A DNA stretch of 64,000 bases from Aristaeella lactis. Its GTDB lineage: Bacteria; Bacillota; Clostridia; Christensenellales; Aristaeellaceae. Below are positions 17,101-23,800 of the stretch, piece after piece. The stretch lies in contig NZ_CP069421.1 of the NCBI RefSeq assembly GCF_018118585.1, positions 1,364,001-1,428,000 on the forward strand, in the 5' to 3' direction. Each line of letters opens with the position of its first letter. The first letter of the stretch is position 1. Under the pieces are notes generated by a model. The model worked only from the letters and a program-made list of their open reading frames with translations. It searched no databases and was not told where the DNA came from. The position numbers and the translations under genes are program-made.

Positions 17101-17865
17101 GCAGGGCAGCCCGTTGGTGCTTGAATAGATGGTCTGGACGTAGTCATTGTAATTGATATCGCCGGCATTCTCCGCGGCTTCCGCCTGTGCCTGCGGCACA
17201 AACCCGCCCGCGCCGGAAAGGCACAGTCCCGCGGCAAGCAGCAGGATCAGCGCCCGCGTCGCGGCAGTACTGATGTCTTTCTTTTCTTTTCCTTTTTCTT
17301 TCTCTTCCGGCCTTACAAACCCGAACCGTTTAAGGATCAGGGAGATAATGTACAGGATCACAAGCACAAGCAGCTTGTCCAGCATCTCCACATACAGTTC
17401 ACCGATAAAGAGGCCTGACCAGGTGGAGATCCCCGCCTCCCCGAGGAAACCGATCACCGCGTCGCCCCAGGCATTGCCGGTGCTTCCGCCGTTCAGGATC
17501 AGGTTGATCGGATAGGCGCAGACCGCAGTGGCAAAGCTCAGGATCGCGCCGGTGGTCAGCGTACCGAGCAGGGTCTCCATATGCTTCCTGCGGACAGCGT
17601 ATCCGGTAATAACCGCGATCAGGATGCTGACAAACGCGTAGTACCAGGGATTGCCGTAAAGGATAAACGTTCCGATATTGTATGTCGCGCCGACCACAGC
17701 GCCCGGCCAGGGGCCCAGCAGGTAAGCAGCCAGTGCTGTTCCGAGAGAATCCAGCCAGACCGGCCAGTTCAGGCGGGTGGCCAGGAGGTCTCCGCCCCAG
17801 TCCAGGAAAAGACAGAACACGATCTGCAGGCAGAAAACAGGTATGAAGATCTTCTTATTCTTCAT
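14158..17865 (-). CDS. Membrane sensor: ECF-S-like membrane domain + two-component-type beta-propeller + Y_Y_Y + HD-GYP phosphodiesterase
   Basis: The protein has 1235 residues. Residues 1-185 form about six membrane helices resembling ECF transporter S-components. A second hydrophobic stretch ending in AQA at about 205-230 looks like an internal signal peptide. Residues about 235-890 are repeated sensor-propeller blades (for example DGIIWIGTYAGLYRYNG and EGRLWIGTNDNGLS). A Y_Y_Y domain follows (about 900-960, YMLDGFDTNW), then a membrane helix (about 970-990), a short coiled coil and HD-GYP (about 1010-1180). HD-GYP shows HMHDIGKIGIP and HHERYDGRGYPKGL, all metal and GYP residues intact. Expected activity is c-di-GMP (or related dinucleotide) hydrolysis controlled by an external signal. 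It lies between two solute-binding proteins in one operon. Confidence 0.88.
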   Translation of the reverse strand: MKNKKIFIPVFCLQIVFCLFLDWGGDLLATRLNWPVWLDSLGTALAAYLLGPWPGAVVGATYNIGTFILYGNPWYYAFVSILIAVITGYAVRRKHMETLLGTLTTGAILSFATAVCAYPINLILNGGSTGNAWGDAVIGFLGEAGISTWSGLFIGELYVEMLDKLLVLVILYIISLILKRFGFVRPEEKEKGKEKKDISTAATRALILLLAAGLCLSGAGGFVPQAQAEAAENAGDINYNDYVQTIYSSTNGLPCGEANDINITRDGIIWIGTYAGLYRYNGREFRWMDGFDSVRNVNCLYVDEEGRLWIGTNDNGLSIVINEQVVNVIDQSQGLPANSVKSIIRSSDGYYYIGTTGSMQILTLNCGLKKLNTLSEVAYAEQLTADDCGNVAAVTNEGTLFLLQQGRIVSSRQLPERQTVFKSCAFDPDGYLLAATSGNEIFRFDISKGWFDLRGTTEYPGLVSIKNMHYMDNGGMFICADNGIAYLSAGGEYERINTNNFNNSIDNMLVDYQGNLWFTSSRLGLLRLAASDFRDIYSTAGMEKRVVNTVAQWNGVYYIGTDKGMDAVDQRGMNRVQDKITERFSGVRIRCMTVDDQSHLWVCTYGDGLAEFDPDGTEYVYNRDNGAFGNRARVVAQLRDGTILAAGDTGLSYIRDHRIEHTIVYAEDRISSMVLTITELPDGKILAGTDGNGLAVIENGDVVRMLTRVDGLSSEVILRTVPDTKTGGVFVVTSNGLCYMNTDETIRKLDNFPYFNNYDIWIKGTDSLFVLSSAGIYTVDRNELLSGKDEISYDLLDSRRGLNSSLTANSWTWFNAENGDLYLPCDTGVFVINTNSFASGAKVYRMSVPTIKMDGTVHRVDRSVTQKIPRGVSRLEILPEVINYTIQDPNVGYMLDGFDTNWTIVPQNSLGSISYTNLPAGDYVFRLAVFDNNQENIIVERTYNITKEKEMYDNNWFIFYMLSVPMFTVGWVTWLLVKRHERKMQEQLELANRQIEMGKQTVIAIARTVDAKDQRTSDHSKRVAIYSKKIAREYGLDEKQCRDIEWSAHMHDIGKIGIPDAILNKPGRLTDEEYAVMKSHTTRGAEILKDFTLLDNVIDGAQYHHERYDGRGYPKGLKGEEIPLFARIIGVADAFDAMTANRIYRQQMDFSYVLGEMERGRGTQFDPQFVDILLKLIKDGTIDLNEIYHVSREASEQAEKEAAAARENEANKQDGSPFSSGSISERKDQEEGGKA

Positions 17866-17908
17866 AAGCGTTCCTCCTTTCGCAGTCTGTCATATTCTCC
17901 CGGTTAAC

Positions 17909-18835
17909 TTACATTCCCAGTTCGTCCGCCCGTTTCTGCGCTTCCTCAATCCATTTCAGGTAAGTACCGTCCGCAAGCACCTCGTCTATGACGCCGTTTA
18001 CAAAATAGATCAGCTGTGCCTCTCCCTTTTTGGCAGCCACGCGGTCACCGAGATACTGCTCTTCCAGGACAAAATACAGGTCTTCAGCCAGGGCCAGCCC
18101 CGCAGTGGGATTATTGCGGATATAGGTTTCAGCGGTCTCCTTGTCAACCACGCCGGCGTCTGCCTTCCCCTGCCGGACCGCCTCATAGACCGTCTGGAGG
18201 GAAGAAAGCCGCCGGAACTCGCGGTAACTGTGCACATGTTTCGCCACCAGCGCCTCCTGCAGGGAACTGCTTTGGGCAACCAGGATCTTGTCCGCCAGGT
18301 CTTCCATGGAGGTGTACTGGTCTTTGTCCGCTTCCCGGATCACAAAGGCCGTGGTCGCTGTGCCTTCAGAGAAATAGTAGCCCTTGGACATCGTATAGGA
18401 AGAAGCCCTGCCGGGCGTAAAGGAAATAGCGGAGATCGTCAGGTCCACCTGGTTGTCTGTCAGTGCGGGCAGAACCTGGGTAAATTCCATGGGAACGATC
18501 TGCAGCTCCACACCCATGCGTTTCGCGATCAGCCTGGCCAGTTCCATATCGGCGCCGACAAACCGGTTTTGTCCCAGCAGGTCCGGATCGATAAACTCCT
18601 GCGGCGCGTAATACGGTTCCGTAGCCACACGAAGCACACCCTTGCGGCGGATCCGCTCCAATACCCCGGTGGCATTCTCCGGGATGCCATGCTTCGCGTC
18701 CATGGAACCGTCCACATAATTCCATTCGTTCTCAACGTAATACATTTCGGAAGAGGCGGGATAAACGGCAGCGCTAAAACAAAGGGCCAGCCCTGTGACC
18801 AGTCCAATCAGCGCGCGGAAATACTGTCTTTTCAT
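17909..18835 (-). CDS. Solute-binding protein, amino-acid type (SBP_bac_3)
   Basis: The protein has 308 residues. A signal peptide (about 1-29) is followed by family-3 binding-protein motifs: KGVLRVATEPYYAPQEF, FVGADMELARLIAKRMGV, DLTISAISFTPGRA and KADAGVVDKETA. These proteins bind polar amino acids or similar ligands, or form the sensor domains of kinases. It is the first gene of a three-gene operon (43 bases before the HD-GYP gene) that has no permease. I infer that it presents a ligand to the sensor. Confidence 0.88.
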   Translation of the reverse strand: MKRQYFRALIGLVTGLALCFSAAVYPASSEMYYVENEWNYVDGSMDAKHGIPENATGVLERIRRKGVLRVATEPYYAPQEFIDPDLLGQNRFVGADMELARLIAKRMGVELQIVPMEFTQVLPALTDNQVDLTISAISFTPGRASSYTMSKGYYFSEGTATTAFVIREADKDQYTSMEDLADKILVAQSSSLQEALVAKHVHSYREFRRLSSLQTVYEAVRQGKADAGVVDKETAETYIRNNPTAGLALAEDLYFVLEEQYLGDRVAAKKGEAQLIYFVNGVIDEVLADGTYLKWIEEAQKRADELGM

Positions 18836-18873
18836 AGGCTTCTCCCCCGCCTGCAGTCGCCGCCGTGTATAAA

Positions 18874-18920
18874 CAAAAAATGAAAAAAGGAATATCTGTA
18901 TGCATTATAACAGGTATTCC
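18874..18920 (-). terminator. Terminator of the DUF4097 gene
   Basis: An 11-bp stem (GGAATACCTGT with ACAGATATTCC on the minus strand, one G-U pair) has a 10-base loop and is followed by a T-rich tail. It lies between the DUF4097 stop and the start of the solute-binding-protein operon. Confidence 0.75.
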
Positions 18921-19005
18921 TTTTCATTTCCATGATTTTCTATTTTTAAGTTACATTTTTTCTGTACTTTTAATATTTCATGGTTACATCTTTGTAGATG
19001 CTCTT

Positions 19006-20118
19006 TTATTCCACGGTTACGTCGCCGCTGATGCTCTTCGCGCGGATCTGCACTTCAGCGTTCATACCGGCATCGGAAACCCGGGAGCAGCAGTCACCGC
19101 TGACAGTTGCGCATTCCGCGTGTACGCTGCGCAGGCCGCGGGGCAGGTAGATCTCCACATCGCCGCTGGTGCTTTTGCCGGCGATCTGCTTCACCGTTGT
19201 GTTTTCAATCGTCAGGCTGACATCTCCGCTGATGGCGCTGGCGTTCACTTCCATAACGGAACCGTTGAACTCCACTTCGCCGCTCGTGCTCTTCATCTCC
19301 AGCGTTTCAAACACACCGTCCACTGTCACGTCACCACTCATGCTGCTGACTTCAGCCTCCAGCGCGGAACCGTGAACCTCCGCTTCACCGCTGACCGTGC
19401 TCACGATCATCTTCTCGGCGGTCTTTTCAGTTTCCGGCTGCAGGGTCACGTCGCCGCTGGTGGAACGGACCGTCATCTTCCGGGCCATGGCGCAGCAGCA
19501 CTCGATATCGCCGCTGCGGCTGTTCAGCTCAATTTCCTTCATCTGTCCGTCCGGAACCTCAATAGTGATCGGGGGACCGCCCTGGATATTTGGAACCATA
19601 TTCCGGATGGCTTTGCCCACCATGTTCAGGATACCGCTGATACTGACTTCTTCGCCTTCAGGAAACTGGAAAGCCGCGGATACTTTTTCACTCTTCTGTC
19701 CGGTAACACGGACTTCGCCGTCCACCAGCTCAGCCTTCACGCCTGCTGCGTCATCACACCAGACATGGATTGCGCCGTCCGCTGAAGGATTCACGGTGAT
19801 ATCCTGATCCTTTGTTTCCACCTTCAGCATATCCGCTCCGTTGAAAACAAAGCACTTTCCCTCGTCCTCTTCCTGATCTTCGGAGAAGGAGGAAGGTCCG
19901 GAGGTCTTCTTCGGATACTGGCCGATAACGTCCTTCATGCCTTTCAGGCTTTCCACAACCTCAGCGACCGCCTCATCCTCGCTCAGTCCGCGGCTGATCA
20001 GGTCCTGGTAGTGTTCCTGGCAGTTGTTCATCAGTTCTTCATGCAGTGCCCGGGTCTCGTCGTTTTCTACCGTGTCCTGGAACAGGATATCCACGATCCT
20101 CTTTACCGTCTGGTTCAT
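19006..20118 (-). CDS. DUF1700-like/DUF4097 domain protein
   Basis: The protein has 370 residues. The first about 75 residues are a helical HAAS/DUF1700-like segment (LHEELMNNCQEHYQDLISRGLSEDEAVAEVVESLKG). The rest is a DUF4097 beta-helix built on repeated S.SGDV/SGEV strands, about ten copies spaced about 20 residues apart. Such proteins are usually co-encoded with PadR regulators and linked to envelope stress responses; the biochemical role is unknown. I start at the ATG at 20118, behind GAGAGGGG. It lies 120 bases downstream of padR in the same direction, hence a likely operon. Confidence 0.85.
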   Translation of the reverse strand: MNQTVKRIVDILFQDTVENDETRALHEELMNNCQEHYQDLISRGLSEDEAVAEVVESLKGMKDVIGQYPKKTSGPSSFSEDQEEDEGKCFVFNGADMLKVETKDQDITVNPSADGAIHVWCDDAAGVKAELVDGEVRVTGQKSEKVSAAFQFPEGEEVSISGILNMVGKAIRNMVPNIQGGPPITIEVPDGQMKEIELNSRSGDIECCCAMARKMTVRSTSGDVTLQPETEKTAEKMIVSTVSGEAEVHGSALEAEVSSMSGDVTVDGVFETLEMKSTSGEVEFNGSVMEVNASAISGDVSLTIENTTVKQIAGKSTSGDVEIYLPRGLRSVHAECATVSGDCCSRVSDAGMNAEVQIRAKSISGDVTVE

Positions 20119-20179
20119 TTTTATTCCCCTCTCTGAAGAATGCATCCCGCATCTTCATTTTCTGTTTTTGGCTTCAGTA

Positions 20180-20220
20180 TTAATTGTTCATTGTTCATTG
20201 TTCATTGTTAATTGTTCATT
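20180..20220. repeat. 7-bp-period TTGTTCA tract after padR
   Basis: The tract comprises about six TTGTTCA/TTGTTAA units. It starts directly after the gene-end inverted repeat of padR (20221-20243) and precedes the DUF4097 gene. Confidence 0.85.
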
Positions 20221-20243
20221 GGATAACGCCTCCGGCGTTATCC
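20221..20243 (-). repeat. Inverted repeat containing the padR stop codon
   Basis: A perfect 10-bp stem (GGATAACGCC/GGCGTTATCC) has a 3-base loop. The TAA stop (20238-20240) is in one arm. There is no T-tract; a 7-bp repeat tract follows. Confidence 0.85.
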
Positions 20244-20561
20244 CAACAGCGTGTCCATCACCCGCCGGGTTTCTTCCCAGGCGGATTTCTCATCCGCCAG
20301 TTTTTCCCGTCCGGGTTCTGTCAGGCTGTAGTAACGGCGTCGGGCTCCCGTGGCTTCATCTCCCCAGTAGGAGGTGATATATCCGTTATCTTCCATCCGG
20401 CGGAAAGCCGTATACAGTGTGGCTTCCTTCAGCTGCACCATTCCGTCGCTCTTTTCCGCGACAGCCCGGCTGATGCCGTATCCGTAACCGTCTGTGTCTG
20501 CCAGCTGCCGCATGATGATCGTATCTGTATATCCGCGCAGCAGGTCTGCTGAAATTGTCAT
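20238..20561 (-). CDS. PadR-family transcriptional regulator
   Basis: The protein has 107 residues. It has the winged-helix PadR_N pattern: LLRGYTDTIIMRQL, DGYGYGISRAV, LKEATLYTAFRRMEDNGYI and the wing GARRRYYSLTEPGRE. The start is the ATG at 20561, behind AAGGGGG. A longer frame upstream would include the promoter. Its own promoter carries a dyad (20600-20618) over the -35 box, consistent with autorepression and control of the downstream DUF4097 gene. Confidence 0.92.
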   Translation of the reverse strand: MTISADLLRGYTDTIIMRQLADTDGYGYGISRAVAEKSDGMVQLKEATLYTAFRRMEDNGYITSYWGDEATGARRRYYSLTEPGREKLADEKSAWEETRRVMDTLLG

Positions 20562-20585
20562 GGTTTCATCCCCCTTTCGAGATAA

Positions 20586-20618
20586 ATCATACACGAATGT
20601 ACCTCGCCTGTCAAGGTA
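20586..20618 (-). promoter_or_regulatory. padR promoter with PadR-type operator
   Basis: TTGACA (20609-20614) and TATGAT (20586-20591) are 17 bases apart on the minus strand. The dyad TACCT-N9-AGGTA (20600-20618) overlaps the -35 box, as expected for autorepression. Confidence 0.75.
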
Positions 20619-20752
20619 TCTCGTGAAAAAAAGTTTTTCTTTCTGAATCTCCTGTGCTACAATGACTTGTGGATAAGGATGCATACATTTTTTTGTGCCG
20701 GTTGCAAGAAATGATCCTTATCCCCCGTTGTATTCCCGAAGGAGGTTTTTCC

Positions 20753-21217
20753 ATGAAGCGTTTCCCCGGGGTTTTACTGGCTCTGATCCTGGTTTTCTCT
20801 GTAAGCGCTGCCCTGGCGCAAAGGGCGGAGTGTGCTGTTGGCGGTTTTTCGGTCAACCTGCCGGATCATTTTGTCGAGGAAGCCTATAACTTCGGAGATC
20901 CGGACCTGTGCTTCAACTGGCATGGAAATATGCTCACTGTTCAGGCTTACGTCTCCTACCAGGGTGAAGTCGCCGGTTCAGACCTTTTCCAGGTGCTCAC
21001 CGGTTATGAAACAGACTACGGTTCCGTGAGCATCAACGGTACAAGCATGCTCTATACCCGCACAGAGGAATACGGCAGCATTACTATCGCCTACACCTGG
21101 ATGGACCGCGGCAACTGTGTGACCATGGAATTCACCTATGACTCGGATGATGAATCCTCCGTCCAGCGCTCCATCAAATCCATCATCAATTCCGTCAGTT
21201 TTGACGTAGGCAACTGA
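20753..21217 (+). CDS. Small secreted protein, unknown function
   Basis: The protein has 154 residues. A signal peptide (KRFPGVLLALILVFSVSAALA) is followed by a compact all-beta-looking domain (CAVGGFSVNLPDHFVEEAY, then FQVLTGYETDYGSVSING). It resembles small exported proteins of Clostridia of the kind that also precede DUF-type regulators. I recognise no catalytic motif. GGAGG lies 10 bases before the ATG. It is transcribed divergently from padR and ends at the terminator at 21280. The protein at 58414 has a similar design but no obvious sequence identity. Confidence 0.75.
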   Translation: MKRFPGVLLALILVFSVSAALAQRAECAVGGFSVNLPDHFVEEAYNFGDPDLCFNWHGNMLTVQAYVSYQGEVAGSDLFQVLTGYETDYGSVSINGTSMLYTRTEEYGSITIAYTWMDRGNCVTMEFTYDSDDESSVQRSIKSIINSVSFDVGN

Positions 21218-21279
21218 ATCAATCAGGAATAATTACAGTATCTGGTTTTCTGATCCGACCAGCAAACATAAAATAGAGA

Positions 21280-21307
21280 AAACCCCGGAGAATTATCTCC
21301 GGGGTTT
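21280..21307. terminator. Bidirectional terminator
   Basis: A perfect 12-bp stem AAACCCCGGAGA/TCTCCGGGGTTT with loop ATTA lies between the convergent secreted-protein and apt genes. Confidence 0.88.
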
Positions 21308-21310
21308 AAC

Positions 21311-21351
21311 ATTTAATTCTTCATTTTTCATTGTTAATTGTTAATTGATTA
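21311..21351. repeat. Degenerate 7-bp-period tract after apt
   Basis: Units of TTCATTT, TTCATTG and TTAATTG extend right up to the apt stop codon (21352). They have the same period and words as the tracts at 8280 and 20180. Confidence 0.75.
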
Positions 21352-21879
21352 TTATTTCCCTTCGTACACGATCAGCGATTCCACGTCGTAGCCTTTCAGT
21401 TTCTCCCTGCCCTTGAGTCCAGCGAGTTCCATGACAAAAATCATCTTCACAACCTGGCCGCCCAGTTTTTCCACCAGCTTTGCCGCGGCCTCCGCGCTTC
21501 CGCCTGTGGCGATCAGGTCATCCACGATGACCACCTTCTGTCCGGGTTTGATCGCGTCCACATGAATCTCGATTTCAGCCTGGCCGTATTCCAGGTCATA
21601 CTTCTGGCTCACGGTTTTCCGCGGTAGCTTGCCCTTTTTACGGACGGGAATGAATCCCTTGCCCTTCAGGTAGGCAACCGGCACGCCGAAAATAAAGCCC
21701 CGGGATTCCGGTCCCACGATCAGGTCAAAATCCGTATCCTTCAGCAGGTCTGCCAGGCCGTCCACAGCCAACCGCAGTCCGTCCGGATCCTGGATCACCG
21801 AGGTGATATCCCGGAACATAATACCCGGTTCCGGAAAATCCGGGATAGTGACTACATACTCTTCCAGTTTCTTGCTCAT
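21352..21879 (-). CDS. apt: Adenine phosphoribosyltransferase
   Basis: The protein has 175 residues. It salvages adenine with PRPP to AMP. PEPGIMFRDIT at the N-terminus and the PRPP-binding motif VVIVDDLIATGGSA are diagnostic, and VGPESRGFIFG lines the active site. I use the ATG at 21879 (GGAG upstream) instead of an in-frame start 11 codons earlier. It lies 56 bases after the hydrolase gene and probably belongs to the same transcript. Confidence 0.96.
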   Translation of the reverse strand: MSKKLEEYVVTIPDFPEPGIMFRDITSVIQDPDGLRLAVDGLADLLKDTDFDLIVGPESRGFIFGVPVAYLKGKGFIPVRKKGKLPRKTVSQKYDLEYGQAEIEIHVDAIKPGQKVVIVDDLIATGGSAEAAAKLVEKLGGQVVKMIFVMELAGLKGREKLKGYDVESLIVYEGK

Positions 21880-21935
21880 TGTCTTTCTCTCCTTCTGCCG
21901 TCTCCGCGGCACTTTGCCGAACCGGCCTGCGGTTC

Positions 21936-22841
21936 TTATTCTTTTTCGATGAAATCCAGGATCCTGAGGTAAACGTCTTCCCGTCCGTTCTCGTTGAGAA
22001 TCTCATGCCGCATTCCGTCCAGCGTCACGATCTCAAGATTCCGGAATCCGGCCCTGCGCAGCCGGTTTTCTGAATCCCCTCGGCCTTTTTCGCCGCCGGT
22101 GCAGGGATCTTCCTTACCGGAGATCAGCAGGATCGGCAGATCCTTCCGGACCTCCTCATAGTTTTCCGGGCTGTCCATCATCCGGATCAGGTGGAACAGG
22201 GCGTTATAGCTTCCCAGGGTGAACCGCACGCCGCACAGGGGATCCGCGATATAGCGCTGTACATTCTCCCGGTTTACGGAAAGCCAGTCCTGCGGTGTCA
22301 CCGCGTTCGGAACAGCTTTGGCAAACGGTCCCAGCACCATGCCGTCCACCATTTTTGAATAGCCTTTGCCGCCCTTCACCGCGGCGATCATTTCAGTCAG
22401 CACAATTCCCGCACCAGCCGCGCCGTTCGGATTCGGATATCCGGAAAGCACAACCTTGTGGAATTCTTCGCTGTGCTTCTGCAGGAAAGCCCGGGCGATA
22501 ATAGTTCCCATGGAATGGCCGAAAAGGATCACCGGCATGCCGGGCCAGCGTCCGTGGATTTCATCCAGGATCACTTCCTCGTCTTCCAGCAGCCGCAGGT
22601 GGCCTTCCTTGTCCGCGATATGGCTCAGCACAGGCGCGTTTTTGCCGTGTCCCCGCAGGTCCGCTGTCACAACGGTGTATCCTGCCTCCCGCAGGTATTC
22701 GGCGAAAGATTCATACCGGTCCTGGTACTCTTCCATGCCGTGTATAAACTTGACCACTGCTTTCGGAGCATCCGCTTCATAAAACCGGAGGGAAAGCTCG
22801 TACCCATCCCTGGACGTCAGGGTCTGAATCCGGTAACTCAC
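21936..22841 (-). CDS. Alpha/beta hydrolase, monoacylglycerol lipase/lysophospholipase-like
   Basis: The protein has 301 residues. A nucleophile elbow GHSMG, an acid in LLISGKEDPCTG and a His in DGMRHEILNE give a complete Ser-Asp-His triad. FIHGMEEYQDRYESFAEYL and DLRGHGKN are typical of the Hydrolase_4 (PldB/monoglyceride lipase) group. The likely substrate is a monoacyl lipid. It starts within the last codons of the upstream membrane-sensor gene (ATGA overlap), so the two are translationally coupled. Confidence 0.9.
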   Translation of the reverse strand: MSYRIQTLTSRDGYELSLRFYEADAPKAVVKFIHGMEEYQDRYESFAEYLREAGYTVVTADLRGHGKNAPVLSHIADKEGHLRLLEDEEVILDEIHGRWPGMPVILFGHSMGTIIARAFLQKHSEEFHKVVLSGYPNPNGAAGAGIVLTEMIAAVKGGKGYSKMVDGMVLGPFAKAVPNAVTPQDWLSVNRENVQRYIADPLCGVRFTLGSYNALFHLIRMMDSPENYEEVRKDLPILLISGKEDPCTGGEKGRGDSENRLRRAGFRNLEIVTLDGMRHEILNENGREDVYLRILDFIEKE

Positions 22842-23716
22842 AAATCCGCCTCCTTGCTTTCGTGGAGTTTCTCCAGCATCTCATTATATTTCCCGGCCAG
22901 CCTGCGAAATTCCTTCGCGCCGGTCACCGGAATTGCTTCTCCTGCCTCCGCCTTTTTCCCGGCTTCCATCAGCGGGATCGTCCCAAGACGGGCTGTCAGC
23001 CAGATCAGCAGGAGGATCGCAGCTGTCAGGATGGCGATCACAACCCGAACCAGGGTGAGCCTGCTGTTCAGCTCATCAGACGTATTCTGGCGCGTAGTAC
23101 TCATCCGCCTGTCCAGGCTTTCCAGCCCCGCCTTCAGTTTTGTGCGGATGGTTTCCTTCCGGTTGTAGTACTCGGTACCCATCACCATTTTCTTGGCCAG
23201 GTCCATCTTTTCATCCGCGGAAAGGAAGGAGTCCTCTTCCTTCAGTTCAATGCCGCGGAGTGTGTCCGGATAATCCCTGATCTCTTTGGCTTCGATCACC
23301 AGCTTCATCGCGTAGTACTCACGGTACATCAGCGAAGTGGATTCGTCCATGGCTTCCTGAAGCTGATTCATAAGGTCCGATTCCGTTTCGCCTTCGGACA
23401 TGCTGGTGATGGACTCTTCCCGGCGGCGGGATACGAACGCTTCCTCAAAATAATTGTCCAGGAACTGGGTATCGCCCTCCAGGGTAAAACGCTGCGCCAT
23501 TTCCGTCAGGTAATCGGAAGCCTCCATCAGCTCATGGGCGGCTTTCTGCCGGACAATATAGCTGCCGGTGGCCTTAGACAGGGAGGAGAACACACTGGCT
23601 GATTCATAAGTGGAGAAAACCAGGAGCAGACAGATGACCACAGCGCATATAATCATGGCTATGTGCAAGGTCTTCAGAGAAATGCCGTCTTTCTGAAGCT
23701 GATGGCTCTTATTCAT
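22838..23716 (-). CDS. Orphan membrane sensor: two helices, extracytoplasmic four-helix-type domain, no output domain
   Basis: The protein has 292 residues. A first membrane helix (about residues 18-40) precedes a helical extracytoplasmic domain of about 165 residues rich in Glu/Lys. A second membrane helix (about 225-245, VRVVIAILTAAILLLIWL) and a short HAMP-like cytoplasmic tail of about 45 residues follow. This is the plan of a chemoreceptor or histidine-kinase sensor half, but no kinase, methyl-accepting or cyclase domain is present. The start at 23716 follows a GGGGGCAGGAG stretch. It is coupled to a lipase-like hydrolase, suggesting membrane or lipid sensing. The function is not known. 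Confidence 0.75.
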   Translation of the reverse strand: MNKSHQLQKDGISLKTLHIAMIICAVVICLLLVFSTYESASVFSSLSKATGSYIVRQKAAHELMEASDYLTEMAQRFTLEGDTQFLDNYFEEAFVSRRREESITSMSEGETESDLMNQLQEAMDESTSLMYREYYAMKLVIEAKEIRDYPDTLRGIELKEEDSFLSADEKMDLAKKMVMGTEYYNRKETIRTKLKAGLESLDRRMSTTRQNTSDELNSRLTLVRVVIAILTAAILLLIWLTARLGTIPLMEAGKKAEAGEAIPVTGAKEFRRLAGKYNEMLEKLHESKEADL

Positions 23717-23762
23717 TCTCCTGCCCCCATTCGTCATTATTCAGTTCATTCCATCCTGTATA

Positions 23763-23791
23763 TTATATCCAATCCATCCTCAATGAACAAG
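23763..23791 (-). promoter_or_regulatory. Promoter of the sensor-hydrolase-apt unit
   Basis: TTGTTC (23786-23791) and a perfect TATAAT (23763-23768) are 17 bases apart on the minus strand, about 47 bases before the sensor ATG. Confidence 0.6.
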
Positions 23792-23800
23792 GGCCCCTTC

